A stretch of 64,000 bases of DNA from Parerythrobacter aestuarii (GCF_030140925.1 NZ_JARBWD010000002.1:248001-312000), one strand, 5' to 3'. Positions 8,965 through 16,975 are shown, numbered from the stretch's first letter. Notes: generated by a model not told the origin, from the letters alone. Numbers and translations are program-made.

Positions 8965-9166
8965 AGGCGTTTAGTTCCTGCACAAGCAGGCGTAATGCCG
9001 GGCACCCCTGTCTGGCGTTACCGGCGATCGTATTTCGGTCGCTGACGACTGAGCCTCCGCATAGGCCTTATCGGTCACGCTCCGCCCGGGGCGGCGATGG
9101 GCTTGCCGCGGAGCGCGACCGACCAGGCCGTGATCCTAGAGGGTAAATGACCTTGTGGGACTCTCA
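8951..9166 (+). ncRNA. Proposed retron msr-msd RNA between effector and reverse transcriptase
   Basis: Folding by eye gives a closed retron-like RNA. The ends pair over 14 bp without interruption (11 Watson-Crick, 3 wobble): TGAGAGTCTCATGA at 8951-8964 with TTGTGGGACTCTCA at 9153-9166, the expected a1/a2 arms. Inside are three msr-type hairpins: 8977-8981 with 8986-8990 (loop ACAA), 8992-9003 with 9010-9021 (12 bp with wobbles), and 9024-9030 with 9036-9042 (7 bp). Then comes a long msd-type stem pairing 9064-9085 with 9108-9129 (22 columns, 3 mismatches, apex 7 bp perfect). A guanine at 8974 in TTAG just after a1 is a candidate branch point. The a1 arm overlaps the effector stop codon and a2 lies within the first codons of the RT. 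Exact msDNA ends cannot be set by eye. Confidence 0.68.
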
Positions 9167-10298
9167 AACCTACGTCGCTGGTGCGCGCGCCGCTAATGTC
9201 GATCCTGCAATTATAAGCGCAGCGCTTAAACATGCTGCCGCGATCCAAAGCGTCTCGCATGAGCTTCCCGTAATCTTCACTCTAGCGCATCTCGCACAAG
9301 TTTGCGGTGTGTCCCATCGGTATCTCACTGACGTAGCTGGCCGCGGTAGTGATCCATATCGTGACTACATCGCTAAGAAACGCCAACATCCCCCAGGGAC
9401 AGCTGTGTCGCGGCGCTATCGGACAATCTGTATCCCCGATCCTGAACTCAAGAAGGTACAGCGCTGGCTCCAACAGCATGTGCTTTCTAAGATCGCACCT
9501 CATCGAGCGAGCACCGCCTATTTCAAAAGGGATACAATCTTTGAAGCGGCAGCTCGTCACGCAGGCGCACGATGGCTAGTCAAAGTCGACATCGAACGGT
9601 TTTTCGAATCCATCAAGGAGCCGTATGTCGCGAGTGTTTTCGAGCGCCTTGGCTATCCGGATCTACTCTCGTTCCAACTAGCCCGACTTTGCACTCGCCT
9701 CCCATCTCTCAAGAGCCGGAAAGATGTGTTCCGCAGGCGCTCCAATCCGATTGGAGGCGTCATGCAGAACGATTGGATAGGATTTCTCCCTCAAGGCGCG
9801 CCGACCAGTCCGCATCTGGCAAACTTGGTCATGCGACGTTTTGATCGGCGCATGACTTCCCTGTCGCGGGAATCCGGCTTGCGTTATAGCCGTTACTCGG
9901 ACGACATGATTTTCTCGACTTCCGGCGCATTTACGAGAGAGGGGGCCGAGGACTTCATTCATCAAGTCTATGATGTACTTGGCGCTCATGGCTTCGAGGC
10001 CAATAGAACCAAGACCAGCATTGCCGCGCCTGGCGCGCGCAAAGTTGTGCTGGGACTCCTAGTCGATCGCGATAGGCCACGCCTCACGCGTAACTTCAGA
10101 GCAAACATTGAGACCCATTTGCATTTCCTCGAGCGTGAAGACGTCGGGCCAGTCCGTCACGCGACGGCGCGGGGTTTTGATTCTGTAATCGGCTTGCGCA
10201 ATCACCTAATGGGGCAAATCGCATTCGCGCGACAAATTGACAGATGCTACGGCGACCGGCTTCGGTCCCGAGTTTTAGCGGTCGACTGGCCCGCTTAA
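9147..10298 (+). CDS. Retron-type reverse transcriptase
   Basis: 383 residues. Start ATG at 9147 is preceded by GAGGG at 9138-9142. The retron/group II RT core is complete: RTICIPDPELKKVQRWL near 92-108, VKVDIERFFESI with catalytic Asp148, LPQGAPTSPHLANL at 214-227, the catalytic YSDD at 250-253 (a variant of YADD), GFEANRTKTSI at 282-292, and VLGLLVD at 301-307 in the place of the VTG motif that marks retron RTs. No maturase X or endonuclease domain follows, which argues against a group II intron. The roughly 75-residue N-terminal part with FTLAHLAQVCGVS is the helical region found in many stand-alone defence RTs. It lies directly behind the structured RNA and the PRTase-like gene, so the three form one module. 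Confidence 0.88.
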   Translation: MTLWDSQTYVAGARAANVDPAIISAALKHAAAIQSVSHELPVIFTLAHLAQVCGVSHRYLTDVAGRGSDPYRDYIAKKRQHPPGTAVSRRYRTICIPDPELKKVQRWLQQHVLSKIAPHRASTAYFKRDTIFEAAARHAGARWLVKVDIERFFESIKEPYVASVFERLGYPDLLSFQLARLCTRLPSLKSRKDVFRRRSNPIGGVMQNDWIGFLPQGAPTSPHLANLVMRRFDRRMTSLSRESGLRYSRYSDDMIFSTSGAFTREGAEDFIHQVYDVLGAHGFEANRTKTSIAAPGARKVVLGLLVDRDRPRLTRNFRANIETHLHFLEREDVGPVRHATARGFDSVIGLRNHLMGQIAFARQIDRCYGDRLRSRVLAVDWPA

Positions 10299-10583
10299 GT
10301 CCCGGAACGACGACTTCGACACAAAGTCAGGCCTCCTTTCTAGCTTCCCCATACCCATCCGGCTTTCTTCGCGAACAGTCCTGAACCAGGTCAGCTGAGG
10401 AGCCGCAACCCGTTCCTTTGACGGCCGTGTTGTCGCGCTTCGCGCGCCTGCCCGCACCACCCGTCACGAACAGGTTTCCCTTGGAGCTTCGCTCCTGCGG
10501 TGCAGTCCTCCCATGCCCTGCTTCTTTCAGATGTTCGCAAGCCGGAGATGGTCTCCGGTTTGAGGAACTGAAGGACTTACATC
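10299..10583 (+). promoter_or_regulatory. Leader region between reverse transcriptase and ssb with a hairpin
   Basis: 285 bases without a convincing gene. The clearest structure is a 7-bp perfect hairpin at 10542-10558 (CCGGAGA, loop TGG, TCTCCGG), ending 25 bases before the ssb start, followed by a GAAGGAC ribosome-binding site. This could be a transcript leader or attenuator for ssb. The rest of the stretch shows short GC-rich palindromes such as TCGCGCTTCGCGCG near 10434 but no terminator with a T-tract. Confidence 0.35.
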
Positions 10584-10982
10584 ATGACCAATATCGCAAT
10601 CCTCACCGGCCGCATCGCCCGCGAACCGGACACCCGCGAGACCAAGGGCGGCACCAATGTCACCGGGATCACCGTCGTCACCGATCGCCCAGCGCGGGAC
10701 AAGGACGGCAAGACCAAAAGGCAAGAGAATGGCTACACCGCCAAGGAAAGCGAGTTCCACCGGGTGACCTGCTTCTCGCGTCTAGCCAAGACCGTCGGTC
10801 AGTACTGCTCCAAGGGCCAGCTGGTAAGCGTCCAGGGCCGCATCCACTACACCCAGTGGGAGGACAAGGACGGGGTCACGCGCTACGGCACCGAGATCCT
10901 CGCCGACAAGGTCGACTTCCTCTCCCGCGGCAACGGCTCCGGCGAGAACGACGACAACAAGGATGCTCCCGAGATCGACTAA
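10584..10982 (+). CDS. ssb: Single-stranded DNA-binding protein (mobile-element type)
   Basis: 132 residues with the SSB OB-fold layout: MTNIAILTGRIAREPD at the start, FHRVTCFSRLAKTVGQYCSKGQLVSVQGRI in the middle and a strand YGTEILADKVDFL before a short acidic tail. The tail ends in PEID and lacks the usual DDIPF tip that recruits partner proteins. This fits SSBs carried on plasmids and integrative elements rather than the housekeeping copy. A GAAGGAC ribosome-binding site precedes the ATG and a strong hairpin terminator follows. It lies in the accessory island next to the retron module, where it could protect single-stranded DNA of a mobile element. A link to msDNA is only speculation. Confidence 0.9.
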   Translation: MTNIAILTGRIAREPDTRETKGGTNVTGITVVTDRPARDKDGKTKRQENGYTAKESEFHRVTCFSRLAKTVGQYCSKGQLVSVQGRIHYTQWEDKDGVTRYGTEILADKVDFLSRGNGSGENDDNKDAPEID

Positions 10983-11008
10983 CATCCAGCATCATCGATC
11001 CCACGTGA

Positions 11009-11037
11009 GGGGCGCTGTCCAGACCGGACAGCGCCCC
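11009..11037 (+). terminator. Hairpin terminator after ssb
   Basis: A 12-bp perfect GC-rich stem, GGGGCGCTGTCC paired with GGACAGCGCCCC around the loop AGACC, followed by TTCTC. It starts 27 bases after the ssb stop, and stem strength and position fit a transcription terminator. The T-tract is weak. Confidence 0.7.
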
Positions 11038-11042
11038 TTCTC

Positions 11043-11666
11043 GCTCTCAAGCGAGGGGATAGAATGGAGCGGGGCTGGGGACGCACTCTGTCCCGCGCAG
11101 CCGCTGGCTGCGCTCCTGAGGAAGCGGTGCTTTTGTCCCGGGCCCCGCATGCACTCCCGACCGGCAGCGGGTCGGTGCGGCGCGAAGCTGCGGAACCGAC
11201 AGGTCCCGGTTCCTGGCTTCGCACGCGCTTCTTAGCCGCCGCCTCTTCGGGGGTGCGGTTCTTGTCTGGTCGAACGATCTTCAACTGCTCGGCGGGTAAG
11301 CCTGCGCAGCAGGACTGGTTGCTCACGCTCCGAAAATGGACACGGCAAATGCTTCCCTAGATCAGTCAGCCCATGAGACTGGCACCGCCCTCGCACATTG
11401 GAACTTGACAGGCACACCGTACGCAGCGGTGCCGCAGAAGTTTCCTGTTAGTTATCATGGCTTTGGGCGTCATTTTCGGGGTGTGCCTTTTCTAATTTGA
11501 ACGTGATTTACGAACTGGATTCGCAAGTCACTTGCAAGTCAGAGACTTCCAGGCTGCTGAAATCACTGCCGAACTTTTCATTTTCCTACAGGCAGGCCGT
11601 GACTTAGATTGGTCGTCGCCTTCCGAAGGGTGAGCCAGGTTCTTTGAACACAAGGAGCTTGGATAA
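11043..11666. other. Non-coding stretch in accessory island
   Basis: About 620 bases between the ssb terminator and the next gene with no reading frame I can assign to a family. The left half is very GC-rich; the right half (from about 11440) becomes AT-richer and contains the inverted element CAAGTCACTTGCAAG near 11523. A short minus-strand open frame ending near 10979 begins LPAEQLKIVRPDKNRTPEEAAAKK and could be a decayed gene remnant, but its rest looks like low-complexity antisense. The promoter of the following small gene probably lies in the AT-rich part. Confidence 0.4.
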
Positions 11667-11996
11667 ATGAAAAGGAATTATTGCTTACAAACTTACGTTA
11701 CCGCTCAAGTTGACGACTGGATAAAGGCCAAAGCGCGCGAGCGCGGGGTCAGCAGCAGCATCGTGGTTGGCGACTGCATTCACGATGCATGGATGCGCGA
11801 TATGGAGGCAGACTTACGCACGCCTGCCACCGATCCGGTGCGTCAGAACATCTTCATCACGGTCGCGCTGGATGCGTTGCTCACGTACCATCCGGAAACC
11901 GATCTGCGCGATCTAGTGGTCGATGCCTATCACCGCAGGCTCGTTCGTCTCGGCCTTGTCGCACCCAGTCCAGAGGGAGGCGACCATGCCGAATGA
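11667..11996 (+). CDS. Small hypothetical protein, possibly ribbon-helix-helix
   Basis: 109 residues, ATG preceded by AAGGAG at a good distance. The N-terminal part (NYCLQTYVTAQVDDWIKAKARERG) has the strand-then-helices look of ribbon-helix-helix DNA-binding or plasmid accessory proteins. The C-terminal part is helical and unassigned. It overlaps the following AlpA-like gene by 11 bases, so the two are probably cotranscribed. Similar gene pairs are found on integrative elements of this group, but I do not recognise a named family and the function is unknown. Confidence 0.6.
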   Translation: MKRNYCLQTYVTAQVDDWIKAKARERGVSSSIVVGDCIHDAWMRDMEADLRTPATDPVRQNIFITVALDALLTYHPETDLRDLVVDAYHRRLVRLGLVAPSPEGGDHAE

Positions 11997-12234
11997 GATC
12001 GAGCAGTTGTCGATGCCGTTTCTCGCGGACTCTGATCATGGGTGCTCCCGAAGGCCCAAGATCAATCGGTTCCTGAGGCTTCGAGAGGTCCTGCATCGGA
12101 CAGGCCTGGGCAGGTCCACGGTCTACCGCTGGATGGATGAAGGCCGGTTTCCAAAGTCGGTTCGCCTGGGCGGTCGCTCGATCGCCTGGATTGAGCATGA
12201 AATCGACGATTGGCTTCAGGATCGATGCAAATAA
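11986..12234 (+). CDS. AlpA-family DNA-binding regulator
   Basis: 82 residues from the ATG at 11986, which has a GAGGGAGG ribosome-binding site at 11973-11980. The frame opens further upstream inside the previous gene, but no site supports that start. The core INRFLRLREVLHRTGLGRSTVYRWMDEGRFP, followed by the segment SVRLGGRSIAWIEHEIDDWL, is the classic MerR-like/AlpA excisionase fold with its helix-turn-helix and wing. AlpA-type proteins control integrase expression or act as excision factors in genomic islands. No integrase is found within this window, so the partner gene may be at the other end of the island or lost. Confidence 0.85.
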   Translation: MPNEIEQLSMPFLADSDHGCSRRPKINRFLRLREVLHRTGLGRSTVYRWMDEGRFPKSVRLGGRSIAWIEHEIDDWLQDRCK

Positions 12235-12772
12235 GGGCGGACTAGGGGGCATTTGAAACGGATCGAAATCTCTTGCTCTCGGTCACCGAATCTGCTGCCT
12301 GTTTGACGTCGAAAGTTCCCTGTTCGAGTCACAATCACGGACTCACATTTCCACAAATTTTGGTGGGGGCATGGCGGGGGGCATGAACAAATGAAAGTCG
12401 CTGAACCCATTGATTTATCAGTATTTTAGACGAGAAATTCGGTTCCCGTAAGCGCACCAGCGCTTCATTCCTTCCATTGGTGGCAATTCGATCGGTGTCG
12501 TTGCTTGCACGAGCGTGCGGTTGGACGGACTGCGTTCGTCCCTCTCGCGTCCCACGTGTCGGGACTCGCTTTGGTGGGGCCAGGTGAGCAATCGGGTCGT
12601 GCTCTTGGCTCTGCCTTCAGTGGCTCGCCTTGCAACAAGAAGGTCGACATTGCGTACCAAATCATGCTTCGGGGCAGCCGACGGCAATTAAGAATTAGGG
12701 TATGGGGCCGAGAAGGGCATTCTGTGCGGGGTCGCAAGCGATTTCCAGATGCTCGGAATGGGGGTTTCACTG
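12235..12772. other. Island-to-core junction, attachment-site-like sequence
   Basis: 538 bases with no supportable gene. At 12322-12330 lies GTTCGAGTC, which looks like a tRNA T-loop, but no cloverleaf can be built around it. It is followed at 12365-12385 by two copies of GGGGGCATG, twelve bases apart. This combination, next to an AlpA gene and at the point where island genes give way to core metabolism, resembles the attachment end of an integrated element. The part from 12420 to 12770 shows no clear structure and presumably includes the pobA promoter. Confidence 0.3.
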
Positions 12773-13942
12773 ATGAAGACAAAGGTCGCAATCGTTGGGG
12801 CTGGGCCGGCAGGGCTGTTGCTGGGGCACCGCTTGCGTGCCGAAGGGATCGATGTGGTTGTCGTCGAGCGGGCCAGCGCTGATTACGTCCTTGGCCGGAT
12901 TCGCGCTGGCGTGCTGGAGAAAACCACAGTCGACCTGGTCGAGCAGGTCGGCCTTGACGCGCGGCTGAAGTCTGAAGGGCTCTTGCATGCGGGCTTCAAC
13001 CTTTCCGACGGCGACCGGCTGATCCGGATCGATTTGCAGGATCTCGTCGGACAACAGGTAACGGTCTATGGCCAGACCGAGCTTACGCGTGACCTGATGG
13101 ATGCTGCGCCGGAGCGCGGGCTGGAGATTCACTACGAGGCCAGCGACGTCGCGATCCATGATCACCATACAGACCGACCCTATGTCACTTTCGTCTCGGC
13201 AGAGGGACGGGAGGAAAGGATCGATGCCGAATTCGTGTGCGGATGTGACGGGTTTCATGGAGTATCGCGAAAAGCGATGGCAGCCGCAGGCAGGAGCTAT
13301 GAAAGGGTCTATCCGTTCGGGTGGCTGGGAATCCTGTCCGACGTGCCTCCCTGCAACGAGGAATTGATCTACTCCAACCACGCCAACGGTTTCGCGCTGG
13401 CCTCGATGCGATCAACCACCCGCAGCCGCTATTACATCCAGGTTCCAGTAACGGAGGACATCAACGACTGGCCCGACGAGCGGCTTTGGGACGAATTGGC
13501 GCTGCGTCTGGGGCCGGGTGCTGCTGCCAATATGCAGAGAGGCCCTGCTATCGAGAAATCGATCGCACCGCTGCGGTCGTTCGTTTTCGAACCGATGCGG
13601 GAGGGGCGGCTGCTGCTGGTCGGGGACAGCGCCCACATCGTGCCGCCAACAGGGGCCAAGGGCCTGAACCTTGCCGCCAGCGATGTCCATTATGCCTCCA
13701 CTGCACTGATCGCCTACTTCAGGAAGGGTGACAGCGATGCGGTCGATGAGTACTCGCGAAAGGCCTTGGCACGGGTGTGGAAATCGGAACGGTTCAGCTG
13801 GTCACTGACCAACCTCATGCATCGTTTCCCCGAAGACAGTGCGTTCGAACGCGAAATGCAGCGGGCGGAACTCGACTACATCGCTTCCAGCCGCGCTGCG
13901 CAGACAACGATCGCCGAGAATTATGTCGGGCTGCCGCTTTAA
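12773..13942 (+). CDS. pobA: 4-hydroxybenzoate 3-monooxygenase (PobA)
   Basis: 389 residues, an FAD and NAD(P)H-dependent hydroxylase turning 4-hydroxybenzoate into protocatechuate. I chose the ATG giving MKTKVAIVGAGPAG, as in characterised PobA proteins; two earlier in-frame ATGs add only eight residues. The FAD dinucleotide motif VGAGPAG, the DG motif GCDGFHG and the second FAD motif GDSAHIVPPTGAKGLN are present. The substrate-pocket residues known from the Pseudomonas enzyme are recognisable: Tyr in LIYSNH, the Ser/Arg/Arg/Tyr set in ALASMRSTTRSRYY, and the C-terminal Tyr in ENYVGLP. No pobR-like regulator or protocatechuate pathway genes are adjacent. The 3' end overlaps the convergent aldo/keto reductase by a few bases. 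Confidence 0.93.
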   Translation: MKTKVAIVGAGPAGLLLGHRLRAEGIDVVVVERASADYVLGRIRAGVLEKTTVDLVEQVGLDARLKSEGLLHAGFNLSDGDRLIRIDLQDLVGQQVTVYGQTELTRDLMDAAPERGLEIHYEASDVAIHDHHTDRPYVTFVSAEGREERIDAEFVCGCDGFHGVSRKAMAAAGRSYERVYPFGWLGILSDVPPCNEELIYSNHANGFALASMRSTTRSRYYIQVPVTEDINDWPDERLWDELALRLGPGAAANMQRGPAIEKSIAPLRSFVFEPMREGRLLLVGDSAHIVPPTGAKGLNLAASDVHYASTALIAYFRKGDSDAVDEYSRKALARVWKSERFSWSLTNLMHRFPEDSAFEREMQRAELDYIASSRAAQTTIAENYVGLPL

Positions 13943-14961
13943 CCCCTTACCGTGACTGACAATTGCGGCACCGGCATATCGAACATGCCGGTCACTTCGT
14001 GTGGCACATAGTTGGCTTCCAATGCGTCAACTTCGTCGATCGTCAAATCCAGGTCGAGCGCGGCAACTGCGTCTTCGATATGCTTCTGCTTGGTCGCGCC
14101 GACGATCGGGCTGGTCACGCCTTCCTTCTGCAAGACCCAGGCCAGCGCCACCTGCGCCATCGGCACGCCGCGCGCCCCGGCAATCTGTTCGACCGCATTA
14201 ATCACCGCGCGGTCGGCTTCTTCGGTGCGTTTGTAGAGCGCAGGGATCAGGCGGTCGGTGTCCGCCCGTTTCGTGCCGCCGGCCTGCGCCGGACGGGCCA
14301 GAACGCCGCGCGCCAACGGGCTCCACGGCATGACGGCGATGCCCTGGTCGCGGCATAGCGGCAGCATCTCGCGCTCTTCCTCGCGATAGAGCAGGTTGAC
14401 GTAGTTCTGCATGGAAATGAATCTCTTGAAACCGCCGCGCTCGGCGATGTGGAGCATTTTCTGGAACTGCCACGCATACATGCTGGAGGCGCCGACATAA
14501 CGGACCTTACCGCTGCGCACGATCGCATCAAGAGTTTCGACGATCTCTTCCATTGGCGTGCGCGGGTCGAGCCGATGGATCTGGTAGAGGTCAATGTAGT
14601 CGGTGCCGAGCCTGCGCAGGCTGTCATCGACTGCATGGATCAGCGCCTTGGCCGACAGCCCTCCCGTGTTGGGCGCCTGCCGCCAGCGGAAGAAGCCCTT
14701 GGTGGCGATCACGATCTCGTCGCGGTTGGCCATTTCCTTCAACAGCTTGCCGGTAATCTCCTCACTGGTACCGCCGGAATAGGCATTGGCGGTGTCGAAG
14801 AAGTTGATCCCGGCCTCGAGTGCCTGGCGGAAGAACGGGCGCGATTCGTCCTCGCTCAGTGTCCAGTCATGGCCTTCGGCGGCAGCATCGCCAAAGCTCA
14901 TGCAGCCAAGGCACAGGCGCGAAACGGCAAGGCCGGAATTGCCGAACTGTACATAATCCAT
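13939..14961 (-). CDS. Aldo/keto reductase
   Basis: 340 residues, an NADPH-dependent carbonyl reductase of the AKR superfamily, closest in layout to the YajO/AKR-tas group. The catalytic tetrad is visible: Asp and Tyr in FFDTANAYSGGTSEE, Lys in VIATKGFF, and His in LYQIHRLD. The C-terminal cofactor region IVGATKQKHIEDAVAALD is intact. The substrate is unknown. It faces pobA tail to tail with overlapping stops, so the two are not an operon. The region upstream of its start (14962-15035) is short and is shared with the divergent ArsR-type regulator. Confidence 0.9.
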   Translation of the reverse strand: MDYVQFGNSGLAVSRLCLGCMSFGDAAAEGHDWTLSEDESRPFFRQALEAGINFFDTANAYSGGTSEEITGKLLKEMANRDEIVIATKGFFRWRQAPNTGGLSAKALIHAVDDSLRRLGTDYIDLYQIHRLDPRTPMEEIVETLDAIVRSGKVRYVGASSMYAWQFQKMLHIAERGGFKRFISMQNYVNLLYREEEREMLPLCRDQGIAVMPWSPLARGVLARPAQAGGTKRADTDRLIPALYKRTEEADRAVINAVEQIAGARGVPMAQVALAWVLQKEGVTSPIVGATKQKHIEDAVAALDLDLTIDEVDALEANYVPHEVTGMFDMPVPQLSVTVRG

Positions 14962-15035
14962 GGGTTTGCTTCCTCTCTAGACTCCTGCGCCTACCACTGC
15001 TGCGCCGCGGGAGACAGTGCCGAAGCGGACTTGCA

Positions 15036-15057
15036 CATATAACAATATCTTTATATG
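15036..15057. promoter_or_regulatory. Palindromic operator-like site at the start of the ArsR-methyltransferase gene
   Basis: Two perfect 7-bp arms, CATATAA at 15036-15042 and TTATATG at 15051-15057, separated by 8 bases, in an AT-rich island within GC-rich DNA. Size, symmetry and location match ArsR-family operators. It lies immediately upstream of the chosen start of the regulator that precedes metF-metH and in the divergent space facing the aldo/keto reductase. Autoregulation of the methionine operon is inferred. Confidence 0.6.
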
Positions 15058-15072
15058 AAATTGGAAATGAAC

Positions 15073-16041
15073 ATGGAGGCAACCACTCGCGCCTTGGCGG
15101 ACCAGACCCGGCTGCGCATCATGCAGCTGCTGGGCACCATGGAACTGGCCGTGGGCGAACTCGCTCAGGTGCTGGGGCAAAGTCAGCCGCGGGTTTCGCG
15201 CCACGTGGCGATCCTTTGCGATGCGGGCTTGGCCGAACGTCGGCGTGAAGGCAGCTGGGTATTCCTGCGGGCGAGGCTTGCCGATGCAGAGGCCGGCGCG
15301 CTGGGAGAAGCGGTTGCCCGCCTGCTGTCGGCTGGCGAAGCCGATGACGAAGAATTCCGCCAGCAATGCGAAGAGGATCGCCGCCATCTGACTGCGATCC
15401 GTCGCCTTCGCGAGGCCGGAGCGGCTGACTGGTTCGCGACCCACGCCGACAAGTGGGATGAACTCCGGCGCATGCATACGCCCGACGAAGCGGTCGAAGC
15501 TGCCATGCTTGCGGCATTGCGTGGAAAGCCACCTGGCACTTTGCTCGATATCGGCACTGGAACGGGGCGCATGGCCGAACTGTTCGCGGACAGCGCCGAC
15601 CACATTGTTGCGCTCGACAAGAGCCTGGAGATGCTCCGCGTGGCGCGGGCGAAGCTGCAGCACCTGCCGGCTGAACGGGTGGAACTGGTTCAGGGGGATT
15701 TCCATGCCTTGCCCTTTGCCGATGAGCGGTTTGAAACAGTCGTGTTGCACCAGGTCCTGCATTTCGCGCAGGAACCGGAACGCGCGCTGGCCGAAGCGGC
15801 ACGGGTGCTCAAGCCTGGTGGCCGCATCGTCATCGTCGATTTCGCTGCCCATTCCCGCGAGGAACTGCGTGAACGGTTCCAGCATGCGCGGCTCGGATTC
15901 AGTGACCGCCAGATGCAGTCGCTCCTGCGCGACGCAGCGTTCACCCCAGCTAGGCCCGTGGCGCTTGAAGGTGATGCGCTAGTGACCAAGGTCTGGCTCG
16001 GTGAACGTCGCAAATCCCGCTGTCTCGAAGCGCAGGACTGA
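15073..16041 (+). CDS. ArsR-type regulator fused to a SAM-dependent methyltransferase domain
   Basis: About 322 residues. The first 80 form an ArsR winged helix (ALADQTRLRIMQLL, then QPRVSRHVAILCDAGLAERRREG). The rest is a class I methyltransferase with motif I LLDIGTGTGRMAELF, the acidic loop VALDKSLEML, QGDFHALPF and GGRIVIVDF. In-frame ATGs also exist at 15055 and 15067. I prefer 15073 because GGA lies seven bases before it and because 15055 sits inside the operator palindrome. Fusion regulators of this type next to metF and metH are thought to sense S-adenosylhomocysteine or SAM. That function is inferred from neighbours: metF starts only seven bases after its stop. Confidence 0.88.
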   Translation: MEATTRALADQTRLRIMQLLGTMELAVGELAQVLGQSQPRVSRHVAILCDAGLAERRREGSWVFLRARLADAEAGALGEAVARLLSAGEADDEEFRQQCEEDRRHLTAIRRLREAGAADWFATHADKWDELRRMHTPDEAVEAAMLAALRGKPPGTLLDIGTGTGRMAELFADSADHIVALDKSLEMLRVARAKLQHLPAERVELVQGDFHALPFADERFETVVLHQVLHFAQEPERALAEAARVLKPGGRIVIVDFAAHSREELRERFQHARLGFSDRQMQSLLRDAAFTPARPVALEGDALVTKVWLGERRKSRCLEAQD

Positions 16042-16048
16042 GGCTCCA

Positions 16049-16975
16049 ATGGCCCCCCACCAATATCCGCATCAGTCGCTCCGGTTCGCCGAGACCCCGT
16101 TGTTTGCCGGGCTGCCGGGCGATGTGCGCGTGTCGTTCGAATTCTTCCCGCCCAAGACCCCCAAGGGCGAGGAAAACCTGATGGCGTGCCTGCACAGCCT
16201 TGCCACGCTCGATCCCGACTTCGTCTCGCTGACCTATGGTGCGGGCGGATCGACCCGCGCACGAAGCCGTGAAGTGGCCGCACGCATGAACCGCGAGGTA
16301 AAGGCCCCGGTCGCGGCGCACCTGACTTGCGTGGGTGCCTCCAAGGCCGAGACCGACCGGATCGCCGACGAGTTCTGGGAAGCGGGCATCCGCCACATCG
16401 TCGCGCTGCGCGGCGACGGTGGTCCCCCGGGCACGAAATTCGAACCGCACCCCGATGGCTATGCCAATGCGGCGGAATTGGTAGCCGGCCTCAAGAGGCT
16501 GCATCCGTTCGAGATTTCAGTCGCCGCCTATCCTGAAACGCACCCGGACTCGCCCGACGAAGTGGCGGACCTCGACAATCTCAAGCGGAAGTTCGACGCT
16601 GGTGCCGACCGGGCGATCACGCAGTTCTTCTTCCAATCGCAGAGCTTCTTCCGGTTTCGCGATCGTGCTGCGGCGGCGGGACTCGACAAGCAGGTCATCC
16701 CCGGAATCCTGCCCGTCACCAATTTCGAACGGACGCAGAGCTTCGCCAACGCGTGCGGAGCGGAGCTACCCGAATGGTTTGCCGACCTGTTCGCCGGGCT
16801 CGATGCCATGCCGCATGCCCGCGAGCTGGTGGCAGCGACTGTCACAGCCGAGTTCTGCCGTCGCCTCTATGCCGAACAAGTGCGGGACTTCCACTTCTAC
16901 ACGCTCAACCGCTCCGAACTGTCCTACGCCACCTGTCACATGCTGGGCCTGCGCCCCAAGGAGACCGCTGCATGA
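16049..16975 (+). CDS. metF: 5,10-methylenetetrahydrofolate reductase
   Basis: 308 residues. This FAD enzyme reduces methylene-THF to methyl-THF, the methyl donor for the methionine synthase encoded next. Signatures are SFEFFPPKTPKGEE with the catalytic Glu, SLTYGAGGSTR, HLTCVG, IVALRGD, AAYPETHPDS and ITQFFF. The ATG at 16049 gives MAPHQYPHQS; longer in-frame versions run into the regulator gene. The stop overlaps the metH start (ATGA), so the folate and homocysteine steps are translationally coupled. Length and motifs match the bacterial MetF family with nothing missing. Confidence 0.95.
   Translation: MAPHQYPHQSLRFAETPLFAGLPGDVRVSFEFFPPKTPKGEENLMACLHSLATLDPDFVSLTYGAGGSTRARSREVAARMNREVKAPVAAHLTCVGASKAETDRIADEFWEAGIRHIVALRGDGGPPGTKFEPHPDGYANAAELVAGLKRLHPFEISVAAYPETHPDSPDEVADLDNLKRKFDAGADRAITQFFFQSQSFFRFRDRAAAAGLDKQVIPGILPVTNFERTQSFANACGAELPEWFADLFAGLDAMPHARELVAATVTAEFCRRLYAEQVRDFHFYTLNRSELSYATCHMLGLRPKETAA

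Noticed and set aside
9147-10298. The RT as part of a group II intron or diversity-generating element
   Set aside because: There is no maturase or endonuclease part, no intron domain V-like hairpin downstream, and no template/variable repeat pair nearby. The upstream RNA with closing arms fits a retron.
12300-12390. A possible tRNA gene around GTTCGAGTC at 12322
   Set aside because: No acceptor, D or anticodon arm can be built around it. Only an attachment-site remnant is considered.
12505-12882. A plus-strand open frame leading into pobA
   Set aside because: It overlaps the pobA start in another frame and has no recognisable domain. The region seems to be the junction and promoter area.
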